Source of the DNA: Kineosporiaceae bacterium
GTDB taxonomy: Bacteria > Actinomycetota > Actinomycetes > Actinomycetales > Kineosporiaceae
Assembly: GCA_016794595.1 (NCBI GenBank)
Contig: JAEUJN010000019.1
Coordinates: 62,001-126,000, forward strand
Reading direction: 5' to 3'
DNA: 64,000 nucleotides
The position numbers and the translations under genes are program-made. The notes under the pieces were generated by a model, which saw nothing but the letters and a program-made list of their open reading frames with translations, did no database searches and was not told where the DNA came from. Shown here piece by piece: positions 31,453 through 40,763 of the stretch (position 1 is its first letter; each line of letters starts with the position of its first letter).

Positions 31453-31474
31453 TTGACGGGAGCGAGGAGCGCAC

Positions 31475-33619
31475 ATGTCGGGTTGGCTGGAACGGGTCGG
31501 ACGCAGCGCTGCACGACGCCCCTGGGGGACGCTGGCCGGGTTCCTCGTCATGCTCCTGATGCTCGGCGGGATCGCCGGCGGCGTCGGAGCAGGCTTCACC
31601 GACGAGGTGCGTCTGGGCGAGACCGGGTCGCAACAGGCCTCCGACCTGCTCACCGAGCGCTTTCCTGCCGTGGCCGGGGACACCGCCACCCTCGTGGTGC
31701 ACTCGACCGCCGGGCTGCGGACCGAACGGGCCACGGCGGCTGTCGACACGCTGATCGCGTCCGTGTCGTCCCAGCCCGATGTGGTGTCGGTGGCGCCGCT
31801 GCAGATTTCGGCCGACGGCTCGACGGGCTACCTGACCGTGCTCTATCGCGCCAAGGCCGCCGATCTGTCAGCCGAGCACCTGCACCGGCTCGAGCAAGCT
31901 CTCCAGCCGCTGGGGCGATCCGGGATCGAGGCGAGCATGCGCGGCCCGGTGGTCGACCGGTGGCGTGAGCGCCCGGTGCCGATCGGGGAGGGCGTCGGCC
32001 TGCTCGCGGCGATCCTGCTCGTCACCCTGCTCTTCCGCTCCGTGATCGCCACCGTGGTCACCGTGGGCTCGGCCCTGGTCGGGCTGGTCCTGGGCAACAC
32101 CGTCCTGGCTGTCGTCTCCGGCTTCGTGGACATTCCGACGGTCGCCCCGACCATTGCGATCATGCTCGGTCTCGGGGCGGGGGTGGACTACGCCCTCTTC
32201 CTGGTTGCGCGGTACCGGGCTCGGCTGCGGGCAGGGGATGACGTGCTCACCGCGGCGGCCACGGCCACCGGCACCACCGGCTCTGCCGTCATCACGGCGG
32301 GCGCCATCGTCGTGGTCTCGATCTGCGGCCTGGCGGTCACCGGGATCACGATCATCGGGCGGATGGGACTGGCCGCCGCCATTGTCGTGGCCGTCGCCGC
32401 GATCACCACCGTGACCCTTGTACCCGCCGCCATGCGCCTGGCCGGACGCCGCGTGTTGCCGAGAGCCGAGCGAGCACCGCTCGAGGTCACACAGTCCGGG
32501 CAGCGGCCGGCGCAGGACGAGCGCGAGGGGCGTTGGGCGCGCGACCTTGCCCGCTCGGTGGCCCGCCGTCCCTGGGTCAACGCCGTCGTCTCGGCCGCCG
32601 TCCTGCTCTCCCTGGCCACCCCGGCACTCGGCCTGCAGCTCGGCCAACCGGACGACGGCAACCGCCCCGTGGGCGACACCATGCGGATTGCCTACGACCG
32701 GCTCGCGGAGGGTTTCGGCCCCGGATTCAACGGGCCCCTGCTGATCGCCGTGGACCTTCGGGAGGCTGCCGACGCCACAGCCACGGTGCAAGCGCTGGCG
32801 GGCGCACTGTCGGGCACACCCGGGGTGGCCGCTGTCGCGCCACCGCAGCTGGATCCCACCGGACGGACGGCGGTGATCACCCTCGTCCCGACCACGCCAC
32901 CCCAGGCAGAGCAGACCAGCGAGCTCGTGCGCGCGCTGCGCGAGCGGGTGCTGCCCACTGCGGTGGCCGGCACCGGTGCCACCGCCTACGTCGGCGGCCA
33001 GACCGCCACCTTCGACGACCGCGCCACCAAGGTCTCCGACGCCCTCCTGCCGCTCATCGTGACCGTGATCGGTCTCTCTCTCATCCTGCTCGCCATCGCC
33101 TTCCGGTCCCTGGTGCTACCGGTGGTGAGTGCGGCGCTCAACCTGCTGTCCATCGGGGCTGCCTACGGCGTTGTCACGCTCGCATTCCAGACCGGCCCCG
33201 GGGCCGAGTTGCTCGGGGTGCACGAGCAGCCCGTGGTCTCGTTCGTGCCCATGCTCATGTTCGCGATCCTGTTCGGCCTGAGCATGGACTACACCGTGTT
33301 CCTGCTGTCGGCCGTGCGCGAGGAGCGGCTCGCGAGCACTGGGGCGCGCGCCGCCGTCCCGCTCGCCGTTGGCCGGACGGCTGGGCTCATCACCACGGCC
33401 GGCGCGATCATGACGCTGGTCTTCCTCGGGTTCGCGGTCACCGAGGAGACCGAGGTGACGATGATCGGGCTCGGCCTGGCGACCGCGGTCCTGATCGATG
33501 TCACCCTCGTCCGGCTGTTCTTGGCGCCGGCCGTGCTCGAACTGCTGGGGGAACGGGCCTGGTGGCTGCCTGGCTGGTTGGATCGACGACTCGGCCAGGG
33601 TCTGGCGTTGACCCACTGA
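31475..33619 (+). CDS. MMPL/RND-family membrane transporter
   Basis: 714 residues, with 12 helices in the 1+5+1+5 RND order. TM1 is near residues 19-37, and two periplasmic loops follow (about 40-170 and 380-520). The helical halves contain the signatures [19 protein letters not shown] and [20 protein letters not shown], whose aspartates carry protons. MMPL proteins export lipids, siderophores or hydrophobic drugs. ATG 31475 has GCGAGGAG upstream. Control by the divergent TetR is likely. Its 3' end abuts a truncated HTH gene. Confidence 0.92.
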   Translation: MSGWLERVGRSAARRPWGTLAGFLVMLLMLGGIAGGVGAGFTDEVRLGETGSQQASDLLTERFPAVAGDTATLVVHSTAGLRTERATAAVDTLIASVSSQPDVVSVAPLQISADGSTGYLTVLYRAKAADLSAEHLHRLEQALQPLGRSGIEASMRGPVVDRWRERPVPIGEGVGLLAAILLVTLLFRSVIATVVTVGSALVGLVLGNTVLAVVSGFVDIPTVAPTIAIMLGLGAGVDYALFLVARYRARLRAGDDVLTAAATATGTTGSAVITAGAIVVVSICGLAVTGITIIGRMGLAAAIVVAVAAITTVTLVPAAMRLAGRRVLPRAERAPLEVTQSGQRPAQDEREGRWARDLARSVARRPWVNAVVSAAVLLSLATPALGLQLGQPDDGNRPVGDTMRIAYDRLAEGFGPGFNGPLLIAVDLREAADATATVQALAGALSGTPGVAAVAPPQLDPTGRTAVITLVPTTPPQAEQTSELVRALRERVLPTAVAGTGATAYVGGQTATFDDRATKVSDALLPLIVTVIGLSLILLAIAFRSLVLPVVSAALNLLSIGAAYGVVTLAFQTGPGAELLGVHEQPVVSFVPMLMFAILFGLSMDYTVFLLSAVREERLASTGARAAVPLAVGRTAGLITTAGAIMTLVFLGFAVTEETEVTMIGLGLATAVLIDVTLVRLFLAPAVLELLGERAWWLPGWLDRRLGQGLALTH

Positions 33620-33770
33620 GGACCCACTGGGCGAGCGTGGCGGATCGGCGCCCGCCGAGCGCCTCGGCGATCTCTGCCCAGGACCACCCGCTGTGGTGGG
33701 CGTTGTCGACCTGCGGGGCCTCGATCTGCTCCAGCAGGCGGGAGAGGGCGGCGACGGCGCGCAATCCCAC
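33501..33770 (-). pseudogene. Remnant of an actinobacterial HTH gene, truncated beside the MMPL gene
   Basis: From GTG 33770 down to about 33651 the translation reads as a compact [22 protein letters not shown], then [13 protein letters not shown]. Full-length relatives known to me continue with a recognition helix of the type VSRQAVHKK; here the sequence departs into unrelated residues and runs on into the opposite strand of the MMPL gene before stopping at 33501. So the DNA-reading half is gone. The cut point, about 30 bases from the MMPL stop, fits loss of the 3' end when the tetR-MMPL cassette arrived. Confidence 0.6.
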
Positions 33771-33886
33771 CGCGGGCTCGCCTCGCCGGCAGGCTCATCG
33801 GTGATCGAGCACGGTGATCCCCGGTGCCGTCGGCGCGTGCGCGGTGGGCCCCCGAGTCGCCGGTTCGACCAGCACGATCGCCGTTC

Positions 33887-33892
33887 TAGAGT
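33887..33892 (+). promoter_or_regulatory. -10 box (TAGAGT) of clpS
   Basis: TAGAGT ends 8 nt before GTG 33900; a leaderless clpS transcript is likely. Confidence 0.5.
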
Positions 33893-33899
33893 GGGGTCC

Positions 33900-34190
33900 G
33901 TGTCGGTGGCCCCCGTCGAGGTCGAGCGCCCGGAAACCGTCGAGTCCGTGGACGTCGACCCCGGATGGGTCACCATCGTCTGGAACGACCCGGTGAACCT
34001 GATGTCGTACGTGACCCACGTCTTCCGGACCTATTTCGGCTACCCGAAGGCCCAGGCCACCAAGCTGATGATGGACGTGCACACCAAGGGCAAGGCCGTG
34101 GTCAGCCACGGCACCCAGGCCGAGATGGAACGGGACACCCAGGCCATGCACGAGTACGGGCTGTGGGCGACCTTCTCCAAGGACGGCTGA
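33900..34190 (+). CDS. clpS: ClpS adaptor of the Clp protease
   Basis: 96 residues. [20 protein letters not shown] is the N-degron-binding pocket region (with the conserved NDP), followed by [23 protein letters not shown], which contacts the ClpC/ClpA N-domain. It delivers proteins with N-degron residues to ClpCP. GTG 33900 is supported by the -10 box; GTG 33906 is an alternative. The DUF2017 gene follows immediately, as in most actinobacteria. Confidence 0.95.
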   Translation: MSVAPVEVERPETVESVDVDPGWVTIVWNDPVNLMSYVTHVFRTYFGYPKAQATKLMMDVHTKGKAVVSHGTQAEMERDTQAMHEYGLWATFSKDG

Positions 34191-34192
34191 GC

Positions 34193-34873
34193 GTGCGCCG
34201 TCCCCGCTCGCCCTTCGAGCGCGCTCGCCCCCGCGGCTCGGTGCGGGTGCGCCTGCACGACCAGGACCGGGCCCTGCTGGCCGGGCTGTTGGACGACGTG
34301 GCGCGGATGCTGGAGCCGGCCGAGGCCGAACCTGCCGACCCGCCCGAACCTGCCGACCCGCCCGAACCTGCCGACCCGCCCGAATCGGCCGACCCGCCGG
34401 AGGCGGCGGACACGATGGTGGACTGGGCCCGGTTGGAGGCCTCACTCACCGTCGACCCCCCACAGGATCCGGCCATCGCCCGGCTGCTGCCCGACGGCCA
34501 CCGCGAGGACGCCGAGCTCGCCCAGAGCTACCGCCGCCTGACCGAGCACACCCTGCGCCGGGCCAAGCAGGAAGGACTCACCCGGGCCGCGCAAGCCCTG
34601 CTCCGCCCGGACCCGATCGTGCTCGACGCCGGGGAGGCCGGCGCCCTGGTCAAGGCGCTGACCGACGTCAGGCTGGTGCTGGCCGAGCGGCTCGGCCTGC
34701 ACACCGACGAGGACGCCGGGGTGCTGCACGCCCGGCTGACCCTGCTCGAGCTGCGCGCGGAGCGGGACCCCGAGCGCGGTCTGAGCGAGGCCGAGGAGCG
34801 CTGGCTCTGGCTGGCCACGCTCTACGAGGCCCTCACCGGGTGGCAGGAGGCCCTGGTCGGGGCGCTGGCCTGA
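34193..34873 (+). CDS. DUF2017 protein
   Basis: 226 residues from GTG 34193, 2 bases after the clpS stop. The N-terminal region (RVRLHDQDRALLAGLLDDVARML) and the helical C-terminal half (LVKALTDVRLVLAERLGL, WLWLATLYEALTGWQEAL) are the DUF2017 pattern. The family is linked to clpS in actinobacteria but has no known biochemistry; a role in adaptor or proteolysis control is inference. An acidic Pro-rich insert (PADPPEP repeated) interrupts it near residues 45-70. Confidence 0.88.
   Translation: MRRPRSPFERARPRGSVRVRLHDQDRALLAGLLDDVARMLEPAEAEPADPPEPADPPEPADPPESADPPEAADTMVDWARLEASLTVDPPQDPAIARLLPDGHREDAELAQSYRRLTEHTLRRAKQEGLTRAAQALLRPDPIVLDAGEAGALVKALTDVRLVLAERLGLHTDEDAGVLHARLTLLELRAERDPERGLSEAEERWLWLATLYEALTGWQEALVGALA
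34328..34399. repeat. 18-bp in-frame tandem repeat (about four units)
   Basis: GAACCTGCCGACCCGCCC occurs three times exactly, followed by a degenerate fourth copy, all inside the DUF2017 gene and encoding EPADPP units. Confidence 0.85.
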
Positions 34874-34972
34874 GCCATCGCTCGATCCCTCCGGCGCCCG
34901 ACGGATCCGATCGTCGAGTCCGCGGTTCACTGCGGAAACAGTTGCCCCAGCCGGTCGTAACCGAATCGTTCC

Positions 34973-35003
34973 TTGTCGGCGGCGCCAGGGTGCCGTGTAC
35001 CTT
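34973..35003 (+). promoter_or_regulatory. Possible promoter of the pot operon
   Basis: TTGTCG and TACCTT are 19 nt apart, about 34 nt before the potA GTG. Confidence 0.3.
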
Positions 35004-35036
35004 GCGGCGATACCCACGGCCCAGGGGAGAGCACGC

Positions 35037-36101
35037 GTGAGCACGAACGGCACCGCCGCGGTGGCCCTGCGCGGACTGCGCAAGGAGTTCGCCGGGCGTG
35101 GCACGGGCGAGCCCACCGTGGCCGTCGACGGGGTCGACCTGGACATCGCCGAGGGAGAGTTCGTCACCCTGCTCGGGCCGTCGGGGTCCGGCAAGACCAC
35201 GGTGCTGCGCATGATCGCCGGCTTCGAACGGCCCACCGCGGGCCGGGTGGTGCTGCGCGGGACGGACGTGACCGACCGGCCGCCGTTCCAGCGCGAGGTG
35301 AACACCGTCTTCCAGGACTACGCGTTGTTCCCCCACCTCGATGTGCTGCGCAACGTGGAGTACGGCCTGCGGGTGACCAAGGTGCCCGCCGCCCAGGCGC
35401 GGGAGCGCGCGCGCTCGGCGCTGGCCGCCGTCCGGCTCGAGGGTTTCGAGAAGCGCGCGCCGGCGCATCTGTCGGGTGGACAGCGGCAGCGGGTCGCCCT
35501 GGCTCGGGCGCTGGTCAACCGTCCGGCCGTCCTGCTGCTCGACGAGCCCCTCGGCGCGCTCGACCTCAAGCTGCGCGAGCAGATGCAGGTCGAACTCAAG
35601 GCGATCCAGCGCGAGGTCGGGATCACCTTCGTCTTCGTCACCCACGATCAGGAGGAGGCGCTGACCATGTCGGACCGGATCGTGGTCTTCGACCGCGGCC
35701 GGGTCGAGCAGGTCGGTACTCCCGCCGAGGTCTACGAACGACCGGCGACCGAGTTCGTCGCCTCGTTCGTGGGCACCTCGAACCTGCTGCAACCGGACGC
35801 CGCGCGCCAGGTGATCGGGCACGAGGGCCTGTACTCGATCCGGCCGGAGAAGATCAGCGTGCTCCAGGACGGGGCTGCCCTGCCGGACGGCGCCCAGGGA
35901 GCCTCGGGCACGGTGGCCGAGGTGGTCTACGTCGGGTCGGCCACCCGGTTCGTGGTCGACCTGGACGCCGGGGGGCGCCTGATCGCCCTGCAACAGAACT
36001 CCGACACCTCCTCGATGGACGTGCTGGCCTACCGCGGGCGCCGGGTGCTGCTCAGCTGGCGGCGCGAGCACGGGTTCGCCGTGCCGCGGGCCCAGACCTG
36101 A
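35037..36101 (+). CDS. potA: Polyamine ABC transporter ATP-binding protein
   Basis: 354 residues. NBD motifs: Walker A GPSGSGKTT (about residue 45), Q-loop VFQDYALFPHL, signature LSGGQRQRVALARAL, Walker B LLLDEPLGALD and switch His in VTHDQEE. A TOBE-like C-terminal domain follows (from about 260). It energises import of spermidine/putrescine-type substrates. GTG 35037 has GGGGAGA upstream. It is the first gene of a four-gene operon: ATPase, binding lipoprotein and two permeases. Confidence 0.93.
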   Translation: MSTNGTAAVALRGLRKEFAGRGTGEPTVAVDGVDLDIAEGEFVTLLGPSGSGKTTVLRMIAGFERPTAGRVVLRGTDVTDRPPFQREVNTVFQDYALFPHLDVLRNVEYGLRVTKVPAAQARERARSALAAVRLEGFEKRAPAHLSGGQRQRVALARALVNRPAVLLLDEPLGALDLKLREQMQVELKAIQREVGITFVFVTHDQEEALTMSDRIVVFDRGRVEQVGTPAEVYERPATEFVASFVGTSNLLQPDAARQVIGHEGLYSIRPEKISVLQDGAALPDGAQGASGTVAEVVYVGSATRFVVDLDAGGRLIALQQNSDTSSMDVLAYRGRRVLLSWRREHGFAVPRAQT

Positions 36102-36151
36102 TCGACGACTCGTCCCGACCACTCATCACCATCCGACGAAGGAGACCGACC

Positions 36152-37357
36152 GTGCGTACACCCACCACTCGATTGGCCACGGGGGCGGTCCTGACCGCGG
36201 CCGCGCTCGTGCTGGCCGCCTGCGGCGGCGGCTCGTCCGATTCCGGGTCGGCAGCCCCCTCGGCGGCGCCGGGCGGGGCAGCCTTCGCGGGCCCGGTCGG
36301 GGCCGGCGAGGGAGCGCTCACCGTGCTCGCCTGGCCCGGCTACGCCGAGGACGGCTCGACCGACCCGAAGATCGACTGGGTCACCCCGTTCGAGAAGGCC
36401 AGCGGCTGCCAGGTGGACGTCAAGACGTTCGCCACCTCCAACGAGGCGGTCACGCTGTTCAAGAGCGGGGGCTACGACGTGGTCTCCGCCTCCGGCGATG
36501 CCTCTCTGCGCCTGGTCTACGGCGATCTGGTGCAGCCGGTGAACACCGACCTGGTGCCGAGCTACGCCGACGTCTTCCCCGATCTGAAGGACAAGCCCTG
36601 GAACTCGGTGGGGTCCACCCGGTACGGCGTCCCGCACGGGCGGGGAGCGAACCTGCTGCTCTACACCAAGGCCTCCCACCCCACGGCCCCTGACTCGTGG
36701 AAGGACATGTTCGAGGCCACCAGCCCGGCCAAGGGCAAGATCAGCCCCTACGACGACGCGATCTACATCGCCGACGCCGCGGTGTACCTGATGGCCACCA
36801 AGCCCGACCTCGGCATCAAGAACCCCTACGCCCTCGACCAGAAGCAGTTCGACGCCGCCATCGAGCTGCTGAAGCAGCAGAAGGGCATGGTGGCCGAGTA
36901 CTGGGGCGACATCACCAAGCAGGGCACCGCGCTCGCCTCGGGCGCCGTCCTGCAGTCCCAGGGCTGGCAGGTGACGGCGAACCTGGCCAACGCCGACGGC
37001 GACAAGGTGGGCACCGTCAAGCCCAAGGAGGGCACCACCGGCTGGTCGGACACCTGGATGATCAAGAAGGGCACGAAGAACGTCAACTGTGCCTACAAGT
37101 GGCTGGACCACATCGCCTCGGCCCCGGTGAACGCCCAGATTGCCGAGTACTTCGGTGAGGCCCCGGCCAACGCCAAGTCCTGCGACCTGACGGTGAGCAA
37201 GACCCACTGCGCCGACTTCCACGCCGCCGAGACCGACTACTGGAAGGACGTCTGGTACTGGACCACCCCGACGGCCAAGTGCCTGGACGGGCGCACCGAC
37301 GTCACCTGTGTCACCTACGACGAGTGGGTCAAGGCATGGTCGGCGCTGCGGGCATGA
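36152..37357 (+). CDS. potD: Polyamine-type solute-binding lipoprotein
   Basis: 401 residues. A signal with lipobox LAAC (Cys near residue 24), then a Ser/Gly/Ala linker and a type II periplasmic-binding fold: LTVLAWPGYAEDG, FATSNEAVTLFKSGGYDVVSASGDAS, YGVPHGRGANLLLY, CAYKWLDHIASAPVNAQIAEYFGEAPAN. The fold and gene order fit PotD-like proteins that capture spermidine, putrescine or a similar compound outside the membrane; the exact ligand is unproven. GTG 36152 has AAGGAG upstream, 50 bases after potA. Confidence 0.9.
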   Translation: MRTPTTRLATGAVLTAAALVLAACGGGSSDSGSAAPSAAPGGAAFAGPVGAGEGALTVLAWPGYAEDGSTDPKIDWVTPFEKASGCQVDVKTFATSNEAVTLFKSGGYDVVSASGDASLRLVYGDLVQPVNTDLVPSYADVFPDLKDKPWNSVGSTRYGVPHGRGANLLLYTKASHPTAPDSWKDMFEATSPAKGKISPYDDAIYIADAAVYLMATKPDLGIKNPYALDQKQFDAAIELLKQQKGMVAEYWGDITKQGTALASGAVLQSQGWQVTANLANADGDKVGTVKPKEGTTGWSDTWMIKKGTKNVNCAYKWLDHIASAPVNAQIAEYFGEAPANAKSCDLTVSKTHCADFHAAETDYWKDVWYWTTPTAKCLDGRTDVTCVTYDEWVKAWSALRA

Positions 37358-37379
37358 GGCATCCGACCGGGAGGAGCCG

Positions 37380-38189
37380 ATGACCGCTGCAGCCTGGCTG
37401 CACCGTCATGTCGGGGCGCGGCTGGCACTCCTGCTGGCCGCGCCCCTGACCTGGCTGATCGCGGTCTACCTGGCGCCCTTGGGATTGCTGTTCCTGACGG
37501 CGTTCTGGCAGACCGACAGCTTCACCGGCCTGGTGCAGCGCCGCCTGACCACGGCCAACTTCGTCGACGTGTTCACCGAGCCGGCCTACCTGACCGCGCT
37601 CGCCCGCACGGTGGGCGTGGCGCTGGTGGTCACCCTGGCCTGCATCGTGATCGGCCTGCCGATGGCGCTGTTCATGGCCAAGGTGGCCGCGCCGCGCTGG
37701 CAGCCGGTGCTCCTGGCCCTGGTGCTCACCCCGTTGTGGGCCTCCTACCTGGTCAAGGTGTACGCCTGGCGCACCATCCTGGGCGCCACCGGTGGGCTCG
37801 GTCTGGGCGCCGTCGTGCTGGTGCTCACCTATCTCTGGCTGCCGTACATGGTGCTGCCGCTCTACACCGGGTTGACCTCGATGCGGGCCTCACTGCTGGA
37901 CGCCGCGGCCGACCTGGGTGCCCCGCCCGGGCGGGTGGTGCGCACCGTCGTCCTGCCGTTGCTGGCGCCCTCGGTGATCGCCGGGTCGATCTTCACCTTC
38001 TCCCTGAGCCTGGGCGACTACATCACCGTGCAACTGGTGGGTGGTACCAGCCAGATGCTGGGCAACGTGGTCTACGCCAACTTCTCCACCGACCTGCCGT
38101 TCGCCGCCGCGGTGGCCACCCTGCCGGTGCTGGTCATGATCGGGTACCTGCTCGCCGCCCGGCGCAGCGGTGCCCTGGAGCAGCTGTGA
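37380..38189 (+). CDS. potB: Polyamine-type ABC transporter permease
   Basis: 269 residues with six helices. It has the binding-protein-dependent permease core and the EAA-like coupling loop (SLLDAAADLGAPPGRVVRTVVLPLL, about 175-200), which docks on the PotA subunit. ATG 37380 has GGGAGGA 5 nt upstream and is 22 bases after the lipoprotein stop. It pairs with the following permease to make the channel. Confidence 0.93.
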   Translation: MTAAAWLHRHVGARLALLLAAPLTWLIAVYLAPLGLLFLTAFWQTDSFTGLVQRRLTTANFVDVFTEPAYLTALARTVGVALVVTLACIVIGLPMALFMAKVAAPRWQPVLLALVLTPLWASYLVKVYAWRTILGATGGLGLGAVVLVLTYLWLPYMVLPLYTGLTSMRASLLDAAADLGAPPGRVVRTVVLPLLAPSVIAGSIFTFSLSLGDYITVQLVGGTSQMLGNVVYANFSTDLPFAAAVATLPVLVMIGYLLAARRSGALEQL

Positions 38190-38217
38190 CGGCCCCGAGG
38201 TCCGCCAGGAGGCGACC

Positions 38218-39024
38218 GTGATCGATTCCCGGACGGCGCGCTGGGCGCTCGGTGCGGCGATGGCGGCCGGACTGGCCTTCATCTACCTGCCGCTGGCCGT
38301 CGTCCTGGTCAACTCCTTCAACGCCAGCCCGACCTTCGGCTGGCCGCCGACGTCGCTGACCACCCGCTGGTGGAGCGCCGCGGTCGACAACGCCGGGGTG
38401 CGCGAGGCCACCTGGACCTCGATCCAGGTGGCGGCCGCCGCCACCGCGATCGCGCTGGTGCTGGGGACGCTGGCCTCGATGGCCGTGGCCCGGTACGAGT
38501 TCTTCGGCCGGGACGTGGTCTCCCTGCTGCTGGTGCTCCCGATCGCGCTGCCCGGCATCGTCACCGGGATCGCGCTGAACAGCCTGTTCACCAGCTTCCT
38601 GGGCGGCCTGACCTTGATGACCCTGATCATCGGGCACGCCACCTTCTGCATCGTGGTGGTGTTCAACAACGCCACCGCCCGGCTGCGCCGCCTGTCCGGG
38701 TCGGTCGAGGAGGCCTCGATGGACCTGGGGGCCACCCGGGCGACCACCTGGCGGCTGGTGACCTTCCCCGCCCTGCGCGGGTCGTTGTTCGCGGGCGGCC
38801 TGCTGGCCTTCGGGTTGTCCTTCGACGAGATCATCGTGACCACCTTCACCGCCGGCCCCGGGATCCAGACCCTGCCGTTGTGGATCTTCCAGAACCTGTT
38901 CCGGCCGAACCAGGCGCCGGTGGTCAACGTGGTGGCTGCCGTCCTGGTGGTGGTCTCGGTGGTCCCGGTGTACCTGGCCAACCGGCTGACCGGTGAGCAG
39001 AGCCTGGCCGGGGGGCGGATGTGA
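38218..39024 (+). CDS. potC: Polyamine-type ABC transporter permease
   Basis: 268 residues with six helices: FIYLPLAVVLVNSFNAS at TM1 and the EAA-like loop EEASMDLGATRATTWRLVTFPAL near residue 170. GTG 38218 has AGGAGG upstream, 28 bases after potB. It is the last gene of the operon. The downstream murI gene has its own -10 box, so it need not depend on this operon. Confidence 0.93.
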   Translation: MIDSRTARWALGAAMAAGLAFIYLPLAVVLVNSFNASPTFGWPPTSLTTRWWSAAVDNAGVREATWTSIQVAAAATAIALVLGTLASMAVARYEFFGRDVVSLLLVLPIALPGIVTGIALNSLFTSFLGGLTLMTLIIGHATFCIVVVFNNATARLRRLSGSVEEASMDLGATRATTWRLVTFPALRGSLFAGGLLAFGLSFDEIIVTTFTAGPGIQTLPLWIFQNLFRPNQAPVVNVVAAVLVVVSVVPVYLANRLTGEQSLAGGRM

Positions 39025-39090
39025 GCGAACGGACGGTCCCGGTGAGGGACTCGGGTGGCTGAGGGCCACCGCCGGGCCCGGGGACGCCAT

Positions 39091-39096
39091 TACCCT
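39091..39096 (+). promoter_or_regulatory. -10 box (TACCCT) of murI, leaderless
   Basis: The box ends exactly 7 nt before GTG 39103, which selects that start over the longer reading at 39055. Confidence 0.55.
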
Positions 39097-39102
39097 CGTG
39101 CC

Positions 39103-39918
39103 GTGCAGCATGACCGCGCAGATGCCCCGATCGGCATCCTCGACTCGGGCGTGGGCGGCCTGACCGTCGCCCGGGCCGTGCTGGATCAGCTTCCCCATGA
39201 AGGGGTCCTCTACGTCGGGGACACCGCTCACGGACCCTACGGGCCCAAGCCGATCGCCCAGGTCAGGGCGCACGCCCTCGAGGTGATGGACCACCTGGTC
39301 GAGGCGGGCGTCAAGATGCTGGTGATCGCCTGCAACTCGGCCAGCGCGGCCACCTTGCGCGATGCCCGCGAGCGGTACCGGGTCCCGGTGATCGAGGTGA
39401 TCCAGCCCGCGGTCCGCCGCGCGGTGGCCGCCACCCGCGGCGGGGTGGTCGGCGTGATCGGCACCCGGGCGACGATCACCAGCCGGGCCTATGAGGACGC
39501 CTTCGCCGCGGCGACCCACCTTCGGCTGGTCTCGGCCGCCTGCCCCCGGTTCGTGGAGTTCGTCGAGGCCGGGGTGACCGCCGGCCCCGAGCTGCTGGAT
39601 GTCGCTCACGAGTACCTCGACCCGGTCCGCGAGGCAGGGGTGGACACCCTGGTGCTGGGCTGCACGCACTATCCGCTGCTCACGGGCGTGATCTCCTACG
39701 TGATGGGTAACGAGGTGACCCTGGTGTCCAGTGCGGAGGAGACGGCCAAGGACGTGTACCGAACCCTGATGGCCGAGGGCCTCGCCCGGGACGTCGCCGC
39801 GCCCGCCCCGGTGCACCGCTTCCTGGCGACCGGGCCGGCCGAGCCCTTCGCCCGCCTGGCCCGGCGGTTCCTGGGGCCCGAGGTCGCCGCGGTCGAGCAG
39901 GTGGGGGTGTTCGCGTGA
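39103..39918 (+). CDS. murI: Glutamate racemase
   Basis: 271 residues. [16 protein letters not shown] at the N-terminus, [13 protein letters not shown], the two catalytic cysteines in IACNSASA (near residue 74) and LGCTHYPLL (near residue 185), and the usual length. It makes D-glutamate for peptidoglycan. The next gene, an MBL hydrolase, overlaps its stop (GTGA), then rph and rdgB follow; this order is conserved in many actinobacteria. Confidence 0.97.
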   Translation: MQHDRADAPIGILDSGVGGLTVARAVLDQLPHEGVLYVGDTAHGPYGPKPIAQVRAHALEVMDHLVEAGVKMLVIACNSASAATLRDARERYRVPVIEVIQPAVRRAVAATRGGVVGVIGTRATITSRAYEDAFAAATHLRLVSAACPRFVEFVEAGVTAGPELLDVAHEYLDPVREAGVDTLVLGCTHYPLLTGVISYVMGNEVTLVSSAEETAKDVYRTLMAEGLARDVAAPAPVHRFLATGPAEPFARLARRFLGPEVAAVEQVGVFA

Positions 39919-40691
39919 GCATGCGCCTGACCGTCATCGGGTGCGCCGGTTCGTTCCCCTCGCCGGAGTCGCCGGCCTCCTGCTACCTGGTCGAGGCCGA
40001 CGACGAGGCCGGGCTGACCTGGCGGGTGGCCCTGGACTTCGGCAACGGTGCGCTCGGCCCGCTGCAGTCCCACATCGACCTGGACGAGCTGGACGCCGTG
40101 GTGCTCAGCCACCTGCATCCCGACCACTGCCTGGACCTGTGCGGGCTGTACGTGGCCTTCCGCTATGACCCCCGCGGACGGCGGGCGCACCGGATGCCGG
40201 TCTACGGCCCGCACGGCACCCTGCGCCGGCTGGAACGCGCCTACGGCAAGCACGAGAAGGGCTCGCTCTCGCTGACCTATGACGGCTACACCCTGGTGGA
40301 CGGCGACCCGGTCGTGATCGGGCCGTTCACCATCACCCCGCGCCGGGTGGAGCACCCGATCGAGGCCTTCGCCCTGCGGGTCGAGGCGGGCGGCGCCGTC
40401 CTGACCTACAGCGGTGACACCGACACGTGCGAGGCGCTGACCAAGCTGGCCACCGGGGCGGACCTGCTGCTCGCCGAGGCCTCCTTCATCGAGGGACGAG
40501 AGCCCGAACGCGGCATCCACCTCACCGGGCGGCGGGCCGGGGAGACCGCCCGGGACGCCGGCGCCAAGTCCCTGCTGCTGACCCACCAACCGGTGTGGAC
40601 CGATCCGGCGGTGGTGGCCGGCGAGGCGCGTCAGGTCTTCGACGGGCCGGTGGACGTCGCGCGGCCGGGGATGGTCGTCGACCTGGGCTGA
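39915..40691 (+). CDS. MBL-fold metal-dependent hydrolase
   Basis: 258 residues. The metallo-beta-lactamase motif [10 protein letters not shown], the later TYSGDTD aspartate and SLLLTHQP histidine complete a dinuclear zinc site. The fold resembles RNase Z/cAMP phosphodiesterase-like members. In actinobacteria this gene is almost always between murI and rph, so a role in RNA or nucleotide metabolism has been suggested, but it is not proven. It starts by a four-base overlap with murI. Confidence 0.9.
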   Translation: MSMRLTVIGCAGSFPSPESPASCYLVEADDEAGLTWRVALDFGNGALGPLQSHIDLDELDAVVLSHLHPDHCLDLCGLYVAFRYDPRGRRAHRMPVYGPHGTLRRLERAYGKHEKGSLSLTYDGYTLVDGDPVVIGPFTITPRRVEHPIEAFALRVEAGGAVLTYSGDTDTCEALTKLATGADLLLAEASFIEGREPERGIHLTGRRAGETARDAGAKSLLLTHQPVWTDPAVVAGEARQVFDGPVDVARPGMVVDLG

Positions 40692-40751
40692 GCCGGATCG
40701 GTCACCGATGGCCGGAGGGCGATGGCCGGCCGCGGTGTCGGACCGGTCGCA

Positions 40752-40757
40752 TAGGCT
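40752..40757 (+). promoter_or_regulatory. -10 box (TAGGCT) of rph, leaderless
   Basis: It ends exactly 7 nt before ATG 40764. Confidence 0.6.
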
Positions 40758-40763
40758 CGGGGA

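Noticed and set aside
33116-33976. Minus-strand frame antisense to the MMPL gene as a real gene
   Set aside because: Low-complexity Arg/Gly/Asp translation; only the 33651-33770 part of another frame shows real protein similarity.
34328-34399. CRISPR-like repeat array
   Set aside because: The units are contiguous, in frame and coding, with no spacers and no cas genes.
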